64,000 bases of DNA. Source: Streptomyces durmitorensis. GTDB lineage: Bacteria; Actinomycetota; Actinomycetes; Streptomycetales; Streptomycetaceae. The number at the start of each line of letters is the position of its first letter. The first letter of the stretch is position 1. This document shows, in pieces, positions 36,083-44,626 of the stretch. The stretch covers positions 1,612,001-1,676,000 of the forward strand of contig NZ_CP097289.1 of the NCBI RefSeq assembly GCF_023498005.1, written 5' to 3'. Both the position numbers and the translations under genes were made by a program. The notes beneath the pieces are model-generated. The model was not told the DNA's origin. It made no database searches and saw only the letters and a list, made by a program, of their open reading frames with translations.

Positions 36083-36975
36083 CCCTCTCCTCGCAGAACC
36101 GCCCCCACCTCGCGCAGCAATCGCGTCTTGGTGGGTTTCGGCGGTCCAGGAAGTACGTCGTATCCGGCAGCGGCGATCCCATGGACCGCCGCCCTCCCCC
36201 CAGCCACGAAGCCCGCAAGCAGCACCTTCAGCCTGCCGTGGACGCTACCCACCAGGGGGGTGCCTTCATTCAGGAGGCAGCGGGCGCGTTCTGCTTCATA
36301 TGCAACCAGTGCGCGCACCGACGCGCCTGCTGTCGGTGCGGCCAGGTCCCGCTCCTGGACATGAAACCGCTTCATGTCCTCGGCCGGCAGGTAGATGCGG
36401 TCCCGCCCCAGGTCCTCGGCGACGTCCTGCAGGTGCTCGACGATCTGGAGGGCGGTGCACACCGCGTCCGAGCGGCGGATCCGCTCCGGGGTCGCGGTGC
36501 CGGTGATGCCGAGGACGAGCCGGCCCACGGGGTTCGCGGACAGCTCGCAGTAGGCGAGGAGGTCGTCGTACGTCTCGTAGCGCGCGACGAGCTGGTCCTG
36601 GCGGTTGGCCGCGATCAGGCCGAGGAAGGGCTCGGGCGTGAGGCCGCAACGGCGCACGGTGGGCTGGAGCGCCCGCATCAGGGGGTGCCGCGGCGTGGCG
36701 TCGAAGACCCGGTGCAGGTCGGCCTCGAAGGCGTCGAGCAGGGCGCTGCGGTCGTCGGCGGCCTCGGGGTCCACGCCGAGGTACCGGGCGTCGGCGCCGC
36801 CGGGGGCCAGGTCGCCGTCGCCGATGTCGTCCACCAGGCGGGCGTAGCCGTACACGGCCATGAGGTCGTCGCGCCAGGCGCGGGGCAGGAAGAAGGGCGC
36901 CACCGGGAAGTTCTCGTCCGCGGCCTTCGCGAGGACGGCGGATGCGTCGCGTAGCTGGAGATCATCCGTAGCCAT
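36079..36975 (-). CDS. hpnC: Hydroxysqualene synthase (HpnC)
   Basis: 298 aa from the ATG at 36975 (GGGAGA upstream); a GTG at 36984 is less likely because it abuts the GGGAG. ENFPVAPFFLPRAWRDDL is the HpnC hallmark. Asp-rich motifs are RLVDDIGDG and QDVAEDLGRDRIYLPAED. HpnC turns presqualene diphosphate into hydroxysqualene. It is the first gene of the eleven-cistron hopanoid operon, so the main promoter should lie in 36976-37248. Confidence 0.93.
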   Translation of the reverse strand: MATDDLQLRDASAVLAKAADENFPVAPFFLPRAWRDDLMAVYGYARLVDDIGDGDLAPGGADARYLGVDPEAADDRSALLDAFEADLHRVFDATPRHPLMRALQPTVRRCGLTPEPFLGLIAANRQDQLVARYETYDDLLAYCELSANPVGRLVLGITGTATPERIRRSDAVCTALQIVEHLQDVAEDLGRDRIYLPAEDMKRFHVQERDLAAPTAGASVRALVAYEAERARCLLNEGTPLVGSVHGRLKVLLAGFVAGGRAAVHGIAAAGYDVLPGPPKPTKTRLLREVGAVLRGEG

Positions 36976-37248
36976 TGCCGTCACATCTCCCGTTCTACAC
37001 TGCCGACCCAATACATCCTATTTCGGACACGCCGCCCGGCACTCCGCGAGGCGGACCGAGTCATGAGCCGGGGCGCCGCGCGATTTCGCCCCACTTGCCG
37101 CGAATCAGCACCGGTACAGCTTACGTTGTACAACGCAGCCTGCATCGTCGGGGTGTTCCGCGCATCACAACAACACACCGATTGGCGTCAATCTTCCCTG
37201 GGCCAGAGGGACTTGAGGGAACACCGGGGCAGTCGAAGACTCAGGACG
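36976..37248. promoter_or_regulatory. Hopanoid operon promoter region with CGTTGTACAACG palindrome
   Basis: No gene in this stretch. A perfect 12-bp palindrome CGTTGTACAACG lies at 37124-37135, about 150 bp upstream of the hpnC ATG, with a further GTACAG half-site beside it at 37114-37119. It resembles TetR-family operators. A TAGGAT (minus strand, 37020-37015) is a possible -10, but no convincing -35 is seen. Confidence 0.45.
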
Positions 37249-37289
37249 CGTCAGGGCCCCACCGGGTTGACTCCGGTGGGGCCCTGACG
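37249..37289. terminator. Strong hairpin terminator of the TagGH operon
   Basis: Perfect 17-bp inverted repeat CGTCAGGGCCCCACCGG with a 7-nt loop, 21 bp beyond the stop of the transporter ATPase and facing the hopanoid promoter region. It isolates the hopanoid operon from the upstream operon. Confidence 0.9.
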
Positions 37290-37309
37290 CATTCGGACGT
37301 ACGGGCGGA

Positions 37310-38095
37310 CTACTTGCCCGTGAACTTCTCGTACTCCTTGATGACCTCGTCGGTCGGCCCGTCCATGCGCAGCTCACCGCGTTCGAGCCACAGCACGCGG
37401 TCACAGGTGTCACGGATGGACTTGTTGTTGTGACTGACCAGGAAGACCGTGCCGGCCTCCTTGCGCAGCTCGCGGATGCGGGCCTCGGAGCGCTTCTGGA
37501 ACTTCCGGTCGCCGGTCGCGAGCGCCTCGTCGATCATCAGTACGTCGTGATCCTTGGCGGCCGCGATGGAGAAGCGCAGGCGGGCGGCCATGCCGGAGGA
37601 GTACGTCCGCATGGGGAGCGTGATGAAGTCGCCCTTCTCGTTGATCCCCGAGAAGTCGACGATGTCCTGGTAGCGCTCCCTGATCTGCTCGCGCGTCATG
37701 CCCATCGCGAGCCCGCCGAGTATGACGTTGCGCTCGCCCGTCAGGTCGTTCATCAGGGCCGCGTTCACGCCGAGCAGCGAGGGCTGGCCGTCGGTGTAGA
37801 CCTTGCCCTTCTCGGCGGGCAGCAGGCCCGCGATGGCGCGGAGCAGGGTCGACTTGCCGGAGCCGTTCGAGCCGATCAGGCCGATGGCCTCGCCGCGGTA
37901 GGAGGTGAAGCTGACGCCGCGCACGGCGTGCACCTTGCGTACGCCGCGCTCCTCGCCGCGCCTGATGATGCGGCTCAGCGCGGACGTGGCGCTGCCCTTG
38001 CCCGTCTTCGCGCCGTTGACGCGGTAGACGATGTGCAGCTCGTCGGCGATGACGGTGGGGATGTGCGTCTTGTCGACGTTGACGTCTTCAGCCAC
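37310..38095 (-). CDS. ABC transporter ATP-binding protein (TagH/Wzt type)
   Basis: 261 aa from the GTG at 38095, overlapping the permease stop by 8 bp. Walker A is GSNGSGKST, the signature region is YSSGMAARLRFSI and Walker B is VLMIDEAL; GLLPAEKGKVYTDG is typical of polysaccharide/teichoic-acid exporters (TagH, Wzt). It lacks the C-terminal carbohydrate-binding extension of some Wzt proteins, so substrate recognition is elsewhere. With the permease it should export a lipid-linked polymer made by the neighbouring enzymes. Confidence 0.92.
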   Translation of the reverse strand: MAEDVNVDKTHIPTVIADELHIVYRVNGAKTGKGSATSALSRIIRRGEERGVRKVHAVRGVSFTSYRGEAIGLIGSNGSGKSTLLRAIAGLLPAEKGKVYTDGQPSLLGVNAALMNDLTGERNVILGGLAMGMTREQIRERYQDIVDFSGINEKGDFITLPMRTYSSGMAARLRFSIAAAKDHDVLMIDEALATGDRKFQKRSEARIRELRKEAGTVFLVSHNNKSIRDTCDRVLWLERGELRMDGPTDEVIKEYEKFTGK

Positions 38096-39026
38096 GGCCG
38101 TATCGCTCCTCAGCCTTCCAGAAGTACACGAAGCCGCCGACGGCGACCAGCACGGCCCAGCCTGCCGCGACCGCCCAGACGTGCGGCGGCAGGTTCTCCG
38201 AGCCGTAGCCGTCGATCAGCGCGAAGCGCATCAGGTCCATGTAGATGGCGGCCGGGTTCCACTGCAGGATGTCCGCGATCCACGCGGGCTTTCCTTCGAG
38301 CATCACCGGGATGGAGAACATCACGCCGGACGCGTACATCCACGTACGCATCACGAACGGCATCAGCTGCGCGAGGTCCGGGGTCTTGCTGCCCAGCCTT
38401 GCCATGATCATCGCGAGGCCTGTGTTGAACAGGAACTGCAGGGCCAGGACCGGGAAGATCAGCAGCCACGACAGCTTGGGGTAGCTGCCGAAGCCGATCA
38501 TGATGATGAACAGCACGATCATCGAGAAGAGCAGCTGCTGGAGCTGCTGCAGCGAGAACGAGATCGGCAGCGAGGCCCGCGGGAAGTGCAGCGCGCGCAC
38601 CAGGCCCAGGTTGCCCGCGATCGCACGGACACCCGCCATCACCGAGGACTGCGTGAAGGTGAAGACGAAGACGCCCGTGACCAGGAACGGGACATAGACC
38701 TCGCGGGGCATGCCCCGGTCGGCGCCCAGGATCAGGCCGAAGATCAGGAAGTAGACGAGCGCGTTCAGGAGCGGCGTCGCCACCTGCCACAGCTGGCCGA
38801 GCTTGGCCTGGCTGTACTGGGCGGTCAGCTTCGCCTGCGAGAAGGCGAGGATGAAGTGGCGCCGTCCCCAGAGCTGGTGGACGTACTCGAAAAGTCCGGG
38901 CCGTGCGCCGCTGACGGTCAGACCGTACTTGGCGGCGAGATCGGCCCGGGAGAGCCCGTCATCGGGCGGCGGCGTCGACGGGGATGCTGTCACCGCGACT
39001 CCGCCGTCATGCGTTGTCTCACTCAC
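38088..39026 (-). CDS. ABC-2 type transporter permease (TagG/Wzm type)
   Basis: 312 aa from the GTG at 39026. About 55 cytoplasmic residues precede six predicted membrane helices (for example LWQVATPLLNALVYFLIFGL). It is the membrane half of a TagGH/Wzm-Wzt exporter. It lies 95 bp downstream of the glycosyltransferase on the same strand. Confidence 0.92.
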   Translation of the reverse strand: MSETTHDGGVAVTASPSTPPPDDGLSRADLAAKYGLTVSGARPGLFEYVHQLWGRRHFILAFSQAKLTAQYSQAKLGQLWQVATPLLNALVYFLIFGLILGADRGMPREVYVPFLVTGVFVFTFTQSSVMAGVRAIAGNLGLVRALHFPRASLPISFSLQQLQQLLFSMIVLFIIMIGFGSYPKLSWLLIFPVLALQFLFNTGLAMIMARLGSKTPDLAQLMPFVMRTWMYASGVMFSIPVMLEGKPAWIADILQWNPAAIYMDLMRFALIDGYGSENLPPHVWAVAAGWAVLVAVGGFVYFWKAEERYGRG

Positions 39027-39121
39027 GAGTGGAAACTTTCGTCTTCAGATGCGCAGCCGGTCGGGCGTAGGCGTGGGCCAGGGACCGGGGTATGGCCCAG
39101 ATGTTCTCAGACCCGAGCTTG

Positions 39122-40018
39122 TCAGATGACAGGAGGTCGGCCCAGTCGGGTCAGGCGCCACACCGTACGCCACCTCATCGGCCGGCGAGGTCCGCAGGGC
39201 GTCGTCCAGCCCTCCTTGAACCCGCCGAACCAGGCCTTGAGCGCGGGGCCCGAAGGCTTCCTGGCCAAGGTCAGGAGCATCCACACACCAAGGTAGACCG
39301 GCACCAGGAGCGCGGGCAGGTTGCGACGGGCGAGCCAGACGCGGTTGCGCGCGACCATCCGGTGGTAGACCGCGTGCCGTGAGGGGGCGGTCGTCGGGTG
39401 GAAGAGCACCATGTCGGCGCGGTAGTCGATCATCCAGCCCGCGTTCAGCGCACGCCAGGCGAGGTCGGTCTCCTCGTGGGCGTAGAAGAACTCGTCGGGC
39501 AGCCCGCCGACCTCGGCCATGACCTGCGTACGGACGGCGTTGGCGCCGCCGAGGAAGGTCGTCACGCGCGAGGAGCGCATCGGGTCGGCCGCGCGCAGGC
39601 GCGGGACGTGGCGGCGCTGGGTCTCGCCCGTGTCCGGGTCGGCGATGCGGAAGCTGATGATGCCGAGCTTCGGGTCGGCGGCGAAGGCCTCGCGGCACAG
39701 CTGGGCCGTGTCCGTGTTGGCCAGGAGGCCGTCGTCGTCGAGGAAGAGAAGGATGTCGACGTCGGTGCCGCCGGGGCCGAAGGCCTCGATGCCGACGTTG
39801 CGGCCGCCCGGGATGCCGAGGTTCTCGGGCAGCTCGACGGTGCGCACGCCCTCGGGGACGTCGGGCACGGGAGCGCCGTTGCCGACGACCACCACCTCGA
39901 CCGGGTCGCCGTCCTGCTTGGCGACCGAGTCGAGAAGGGCGCGCAGCTCCTGCGGCCGGTTGCCCATGGTGATGATGACCGCGCCGACCTTCAGGGGCCG
40001 GCTCCCCGCCGCACTCAC
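39122..40018 (-). CDS. Glycosyltransferase family 2
   Basis: 298 aa from the GTG at 40018, overlapping the CDP-alcohol transferase stop by four bases. GT-A fold: VGAVIITMGNRPQELRALLD, ENLGIPGGRNVGIEAFG, metal-binding LFLDDDG (DxD), and a catalytic FYAHEETDLAWRAL. One membrane helix near the C-terminus (LPALLVPVYLGVWMLLTLA). It resembles rhamnosyl/galactofuranosyl-type transferases that use a lipid-linked acceptor. It probably decorates the product of this operon. Confidence 0.9.
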   Translation of the reverse strand: MSAAGSRPLKVGAVIITMGNRPQELRALLDSVAKQDGDPVEVVVVGNGAPVPDVPEGVRTVELPENLGIPGGRNVGIEAFGPGGTDVDILLFLDDDGLLANTDTAQLCREAFAADPKLGIISFRIADPDTGETQRRHVPRLRAADPMRSSRVTTFLGGANAVRTQVMAEVGGLPDEFFYAHEETDLAWRALNAGWMIDYRADMVLFHPTTAPSRHAVYHRMVARNRVWLARRNLPALLVPVYLGVWMLLTLARKPSGPALKAWFGGFKEGWTTPCGPRRPMRWRTVWRLTRLGRPPVI

Positions 40019-40794
40019 TTCAGCCTGCTGGAGGCGAGGATGGACACGAGGTGCAGCAGGGTCTGGAGCATCGCGATGCCGGCGAGTACGGCGACACCGA
40101 TCCGCGAGAAGAGCAGGTCGCCGCGGACCGAGTCCACGATCGCGAGGACCAGGATGAGCAGGGACGCCTCGATGCCGAGCACGAGCCGGTGGAACTTCAG
40201 GGCGCCCGCGGCCCTGCGCGCCAGGGCCATGCCGGAGGAGCGCGGCTCGGAGGCCGACTCCTTGACCGGCGCCAGGCCCTGCTGGTGACGGGCGACGCCG
40301 ACGAGGTCGGTCTCCGCCTTGATCAGGATGGCGCCGAGCGCGGCGAGCGTCCCGAGGAAGGCCCACAGCCAGTCGATGCGGCCCGAGCCCCACAGGTCGG
40401 CGGCGCGCAGGCCGAAGCCGACCAGGACCGCGGCGTCGCACAGGTAGGCGGCGACCCGGTCCAGGTAGACCCCGGCCATGGAGTACTGCTTGCGCCAGCG
40501 TGCGATCTCGCCGTCGACGCAGTCGAGCAGGAGATACAGCTGGACCATGATCACGCCGAGTACGGCGCCCGTGATCCCCGGCACCAGAAGGGCCGGGGCG
40601 GCGAGGGCGCCGGCCACGGTCATCAGGTACGTGAGCTGGTTGGGCGTGATCCTGGTGTTCACCAGGTAGCGGTCGCAGCGCAGCGAGATCTCTCGCATGT
40701 ACAGGCGTCCCGCCCAGTGCTCACCGCTGCGCCGGTCCTTCACCCCTGCGGGGTGAACGACGGGGCGGAGTTCAGCTACCGATGGCCTTGGCAT
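40015..40794 (-). CDS. CDP-alcohol phosphatidyltransferase family protein, last motif Asp replaced
   Basis: 259 aa with 5-6 membrane helices. The CDP-AP motif reads D-x2-DG-x2-AR-x8-G-x3-D in DCVDGEIARW...GVYLDRVAAY, so the first three Asp are kept but the fourth (usual general base) is Ala. This enzyme class joins a CDP-activated alcohol to an acceptor. The gene overlaps the dehydrogenase by 23 bp. The missing Asp may mean an inactive partner of the second CDP-AP (which is intact) or a changed reaction. Confidence 0.88.
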   Translation of the reverse strand: MPRPSVAELRPVVHPAGVKDRRSGEHWAGRLYMREISLRCDRYLVNTRITPNQLTYLMTVAGALAAPALLVPGITGAVLGVIMVQLYLLLDCVDGEIARWRKQYSMAGVYLDRVAAYLCDAAVLVGFGLRAADLWGSGRIDWLWAFLGTLAALGAILIKAETDLVGVARHQQGLAPVKESASEPRSSGMALARRAAGALKFHRLVLGIEASLLILVLAIVDSVRGDLLFSRIGVAVLAGIAMLQTLLHLVSILASSRLK

Positions 40795-41836
40795 AGTCGG
40801 CGTATGCGTCCTTGATCTGGTCGGAATTCAGATTGAGGTGCTCGAGGATCGTGTAGCGCCCGGGGCGCGTCTGCGGGGCGTACTCCACGACCTGGACGAA
40901 CTCGTCCACGGTGAAGCCGATCTCCTCCGGCGTCACGGGGAGGCCGTGCCTGCGCAGCACCTCCACCATGTACAGCGACTCCTCGCGCGCTCCACGCAGG
41001 AACATCGCGAAGGCCGCGCCCAGGCCGCACTGCTCGCCGTGGCTGGCCGCGCGCTTGGGGAAGAGGAGGTCGAAGGCGTGGTTGATCTCGTGGCAGGCGC
41101 CGGACGCCGGGCGGGAGTCGCCCGACACGGACATCGCGATGCCGGTGAGCACCAGCCCCTCGGCGAGGACCTGCAGGAAGGCGTCGTCGCCGACACCGCC
41201 GGGGTGGCGCAGGACGGCTTCGCCGGCCTGGCGCGCCATGGCGGCCGCGAGTCCGTCGATGTCCTCGCCGCGCTCGCGTGCGGCCAGCTCCCAGTCCGCG
41301 ATCGCGGAGATGTTGGACAGGGCGTCGCCGATGCCGGAGCGCACGAAGCGCACGGGGGCCTCACGGATCACATCGAGGTCGATGACGACCGCGATGGGGT
41401 TCGGCACTCCGTACGAGCCGCGGCCCGCGTCGTTGTCGAGCGTGGCGACCGGCGAGCACAGGCCGTCGTGCGACAGGTTCGTCGCGACGGCGACCAGCGG
41501 CGCGCCGACCCGCGCGGCGGCGAACTTGGCACAGTCGATGATCTTGCCGCCGCCGAGGCCCACGACCGCGTCGTAGCGGCCCTTCTTGATGGCGTCGGCG
41601 AGCTTGATGGCGTCGTCGAGCGTGCCGCCGCCCACCTCGAACCACTCGGCGGTGGGCAGCGACGGTTCGAGCCGCTGGCGAAGGACCGCGCCGGAGCCGC
41701 CGCTGATGGCGATGGCGAGCTTGCCGGTTGACGAGCAGATCCGCTGGTCGGCCAGGACACCGGCCAGGTCGTTGAGCGCCCCCGGCCGGATGTCCACGAC
41801 GACCGGCGAGGGGATGAGCCTCGTCAGTACTGGCAC
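40772..41836 (-). CDS. sn-Glycerol-1-phosphate dehydrogenase-like (iron/NAD(P) alcohol dehydrogenase family)
   Basis: 354 aa from the GTG at 41836 after GGGAG. Fe-ADH/G1PDH fold: VVGLGGGKIIDCAKFAA, NLSHDGLCSPVA, SGIGDALSNISA, and the metal-binding ACHEINHAFDLL and SHGEQCGLG. Archaeal and Bacillus AraM members reduce dihydroxyacetone phosphate to sn-glycerol-1-phosphate, the opposite stereochemistry to normal bacterial glycerol. Next to a cytidylyltransferase and two CDP-alcohol transferases this suggests a G1P-derived CDP-alcohol; this is inference. Overlaps both neighbours. Confidence 0.86.
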   Translation of the reverse strand: MPVLTRLIPSPVVVDIRPGALNDLAGVLADQRICSSTGKLAIAISGGSGAVLRQRLEPSLPTAEWFEVGGGTLDDAIKLADAIKKGRYDAVVGLGGGKIIDCAKFAAARVGAPLVAVATNLSHDGLCSPVATLDNDAGRGSYGVPNPIAVVIDLDVIREAPVRFVRSGIGDALSNISAIADWELAARERGEDIDGLAAAMARQAGEAVLRHPGGVGDDAFLQVLAEGLVLTGIAMSVSGDSRPASGACHEINHAFDLLFPKRAASHGEQCGLGAAFAMFLRGAREESLYMVEVLRRHGLPVTPEEIGFTVDEFVQVVEYAPQTRPGRYTILEHLNLNSDQIKDAYADYAKAIGS

Positions 41837-42561
41837 GCGATCTCCCGGCCCTTGGCGAGGTCGTCGTGGTTGTCGATCTCGACCCACTTGACGTCGCCGA
41901 TCGGCTCCACGTCGATCTTGAAGCCGCGGTTGACGAGCTCCTGGTAGCCGTCCTCGTAGTAGAGGTCGGGGTCGCGCTCGAAGGTGGTCTTCAGGGCGTC
42001 GGCCAGCTGGTCGGCGGCGTCGCCCTCGATGAGCGTGACACCGATGTACTCACCGGTGGCGGTCGCCGGGTCCATCAGCTTGGTGATCTTCTGGACGCCC
42101 TTCTCGGGGTCCACGATGACCTTCATCTCCTCGTCGGCGAGGTTCTTCACCGTGTCGAGGGCGAGGATGATCTTCTTGCCCTCGCCGCGGGCGGCGAGCA
42201 GCGTCTTCTCGACGGAGACGGGGTGCACGGTGTCGCCGTTGGCGAGGATCACCGTGTGCTTGATCGCGTCACGACCGCACCAGAGGGAGTAGGCGTTGTT
42301 CCACTCCTCGGCCTTGTCGTTGTCGATCAGCGTGAGCTTGAGGCCGTACTTCTCCTCGAGCGCCGCCTTGCGGTCGTAGACCGCCTCCTTCTTGTAACCG
42401 ACGATGATCGCGACCTCGGTCAGACCGATCTCCGCAAAGTTGCCGAGGGTCAGGTCGAGGATGGTGGTGTCACCGTCGACCGGCACCAGGGCCTTGGGAA
42501 GCGTGTCGGTGTAGGGGCGAAGACGCCGTCCGGCGCCGGCCGCCAGCACAAGGCCGATCAT
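41824..42561 (-). CDS. NTP transferase (phosphocholine/glycerol-phosphate cytidylyltransferase type)
   Basis: 245 aa. Nucleotidyltransferase fold: IGLVLAAGAGRRLRPYTDTL, PKALVPVDG, ILANGDTVH (metal Asp), WVEIDNHDDL. It is closest to LicC-like cytidylyltransferases, which make CDP-alcohols, rather than to sugar-1-phosphate enzymes. It overlaps the DUF5941/CDP-AP gene by four bases and the dehydrogenase by 13, so it probably activates the dehydrogenase's product. Confidence 0.88.
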   Translation of the reverse strand: MIGLVLAAGAGRRLRPYTDTLPKALVPVDGDTTILDLTLGNFAEIGLTEVAIIVGYKKEAVYDRKAALEEKYGLKLTLIDNDKAEEWNNAYSLWCGRDAIKHTVILANGDTVHPVSVEKTLLAARGEGKKIILALDTVKNLADEEMKVIVDPEKGVQKITKLMDPATATGEYIGVTLIEGDAADQLADALKTTFERDPDLYYEDGYQELVNRGFKIDVEPIGDVKWVEIDNHDDLAKGREIACQY

Positions 42562-44369
42562 GCGGGTTCTCCTTCATCGTGTACGGCGGGTGCTCCACGT
42601 TTGTGAGCGGTCACCCAGTAGCGGATGCTCTCGACGAGCACCACGAGTGCCACGGCCACGGCGAGAACCGTGAGCGCGACGGTGAAATCTGTGTCGGTGA
42701 GCAGAACGGCGGCGAGAGCGACCGCCAGCGTCCTGCCCTCATGCCCGCCGATCGCCCGCACCAGCCAGTGCGGCGGCGCGCCTGCGTCGCCGCGAATGCG
42801 GTACACCGTGTCGTAGTGATGGTAGGCGACAGCGGACACCAGTCCGAAAGCCGCGGGCAAGGCGCCGTTCACGTCCGCCTTGGCGGCGAGCAGCAGGATG
42901 GTGCCGTACTCGGCCGCGCGGAAGAACGGCGGGACGAGCCAGTCGAGGGCGCCCTTGAGGGGGCGGGCGACGGCGAGACCCGAGGTGACGACGTAGATCA
43001 CCGCGGCGACGATCACCCACGGGCTGCCGTACGACGTGAATCCCGCCACGCAGGCGACCACTGCCCCGCCGGCGAAGGCGAGGACCGGCGCGGGCAGGGA
43101 CAGGCCGCCGAGCTTGAGCGCCGCGAAGGCGGACGCGAGCGGTCCGGTGTCGGCGAGGTCCGCGAGTGCCTGTGCGGCGCGGTCGGTGCGGGTCGCCCTG
43201 CGGGTCAGCGAGCGCAGGACGCGCCCCGCCGTGGTGTAGCAGGCGGCGAGCGCGCAGCCGATGAGCAGGACGACCAGGGTGATGCGCGGCGTGGTGACCG
43301 CGGTGAGCACGGCGATCAGCGCCCAGCGCTCACCGATCGGAAGGACGATCATCCGGCGCAGCCAGACCGTCCAGCCGACGCTGTCGAGCTTGTCCGAGAG
43401 GGCCGCGGTGGGGCTGGTGTTGGCGGTCGCGTCGTGGTTCGCCTCGTTGAAGGAGAAGTCCACGACGTGCCGACAGGTCTGCAGGACCATCGCGCCGAGC
43501 GCGAGCGCCCATACGTCGTCGCCGCCACGGGCCGCGCCGAGCGCGAGGCCCGCGTAATAGGCGTACTCCTTGGCGCGGTCGAACGTCGCGTCCAGCCAGG
43601 CGCCGAGCGTCGAGTACTGCAGGGAGTAGCGGGCGAGCTGCCCGTCCGTGCAGTCCAGGACGAAGGAGAAGAGCAGAAGGAGGCCTGCCGCGACGAAGCC
43701 GGCGCGGGTGCCGGTGGCCGCGCAGCCCGCCGCGATCAGGGCGACGAGCAGCGAGGCGGTGGTGACCTGGTTCGGGGTGAGGCCGCGGCGCGCGCACCAG
43801 CGGGCGATGTAGCGCGAGTAAGGGGAGATGCAGTACGTCGTGAAGAAGCCGTCCCGCGACTTGACGGCCGTCCGCAGGCGTACGGCTTCGTCGTCCACGG
43901 CGGCGACGGCCTGGCGTGCCTCGTTCCGGGTCTGCGGGTCGCTGGGCACGGTGGCGACGAGGGTGCCGAGGTCGGGGCGGTGCAGCGCGCGGCCCTCGGC
44001 CTCGATCTCCTCGGCCACGTGGTCGGCGATCGCCTCGACCGTCAGGGCGGAGCCGCCGCCGTTGCCGGAGCCGGTGGTGGCGCGCAGCGCGCGCGTCAGG
44101 TCCGGTCGGGCCTCGGGCTGCGCGGTGACGGCGCCGGGGACTGCGGACGCGGCGAAGCGCGGGTCCGTCAGACCGAGGCGGAGCGCGTGGACGTGGCCGA
44201 CGAAGCGTGCGTCGACGATCGCGACCCGCTGGCCTTCGGGGACGGCGCGCAGCAGCGTCTCGGTGTCCGCCGCGTCGGAGGCGACCCGGACGTCAAACCC
44301 CAGGGACCGCAGATCGCCTTCGAGCGGCGACCCGGGGACCGGCTGACCGGTCAGGATGGCGGTCGACAG
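42558..44369 (-). CDS. Large CDP-alcohol phosphatidyltransferase (DUF5941-like) with apparent CTG start
   Basis: 603 aa if it starts at CTG 44369. The reading frame is open and protein-like from there (LSTAILTGQPVPGSPLEGDL), with AAGGAG 9 nt upstream, and an in-frame TGA lies just before; no ATG, GTG or TTG occurs before the GTG at 44018, so either a CTG is used or 117 residues are untranslated. The first 120 residues look Rossmann-like (VAIVDARFVGH). The CDP-AP core has DCTDGQLARYSLQYSTLGAW followed by LDATFD, so all four Asp are intact. Eight or nine membrane helices follow. First gene of the operon. Confidence 0.85.
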   Translation of the reverse strand: MSTAILTGQPVPGSPLEGDLRSLGFDVRVASDAADTETLLRAVPEGQRVAIVDARFVGHVHALRLGLTDPRFAASAVPGAVTAQPEARPDLTRALRATTGSGNGGGSALTVEAIADHVAEEIEAEGRALHRPDLGTLVATVPSDPQTRNEARQAVAAVDDEAVRLRTAVKSRDGFFTTYCISPYSRYIARWCARRGLTPNQVTTASLLVALIAAGCAATGTRAGFVAAGLLLLFSFVLDCTDGQLARYSLQYSTLGAWLDATFDRAKEYAYYAGLALGAARGGDDVWALALGAMVLQTCRHVVDFSFNEANHDATANTSPTAALSDKLDSVGWTVWLRRMIVLPIGERWALIAVLTAVTTPRITLVVLLIGCALAACYTTAGRVLRSLTRRATRTDRAAQALADLADTGPLASAFAALKLGGLSLPAPVLAFAGGAVVACVAGFTSYGSPWVIVAAVIYVVTSGLAVARPLKGALDWLVPPFFRAAEYGTILLLAAKADVNGALPAAFGLVSAVAYHHYDTVYRIRGDAGAPPHWLVRAIGGHEGRTLAVALAAVLLTDTDFTVALTVLAVAVALVVLVESIRYWVTAHKRGAPAVHDEGEPA

Positions 44370-44626
44370 ACGAACTCACTCCTTGATTGCCGGCGCGGCT
44401 CGCGCCGGGCACGTGCGTGATGAGGGGCGCCCCAGGCCGGCAGCGGCCGGGCGGCACGTCGGCAGAGGCTATCGGATGATGGGAAGCAGGCGTTCACCGC
44501 CCGTTTACGGCCCGATAAGCACGGCCTGCGAGAGCCCGCGCCAACTCGATCATCATGGTCGATCGAAGGCGGCAGCCACAAACCGCACTTCATTCGACCG
44601 GCACAAACGACATAAAGTCGACGCCC

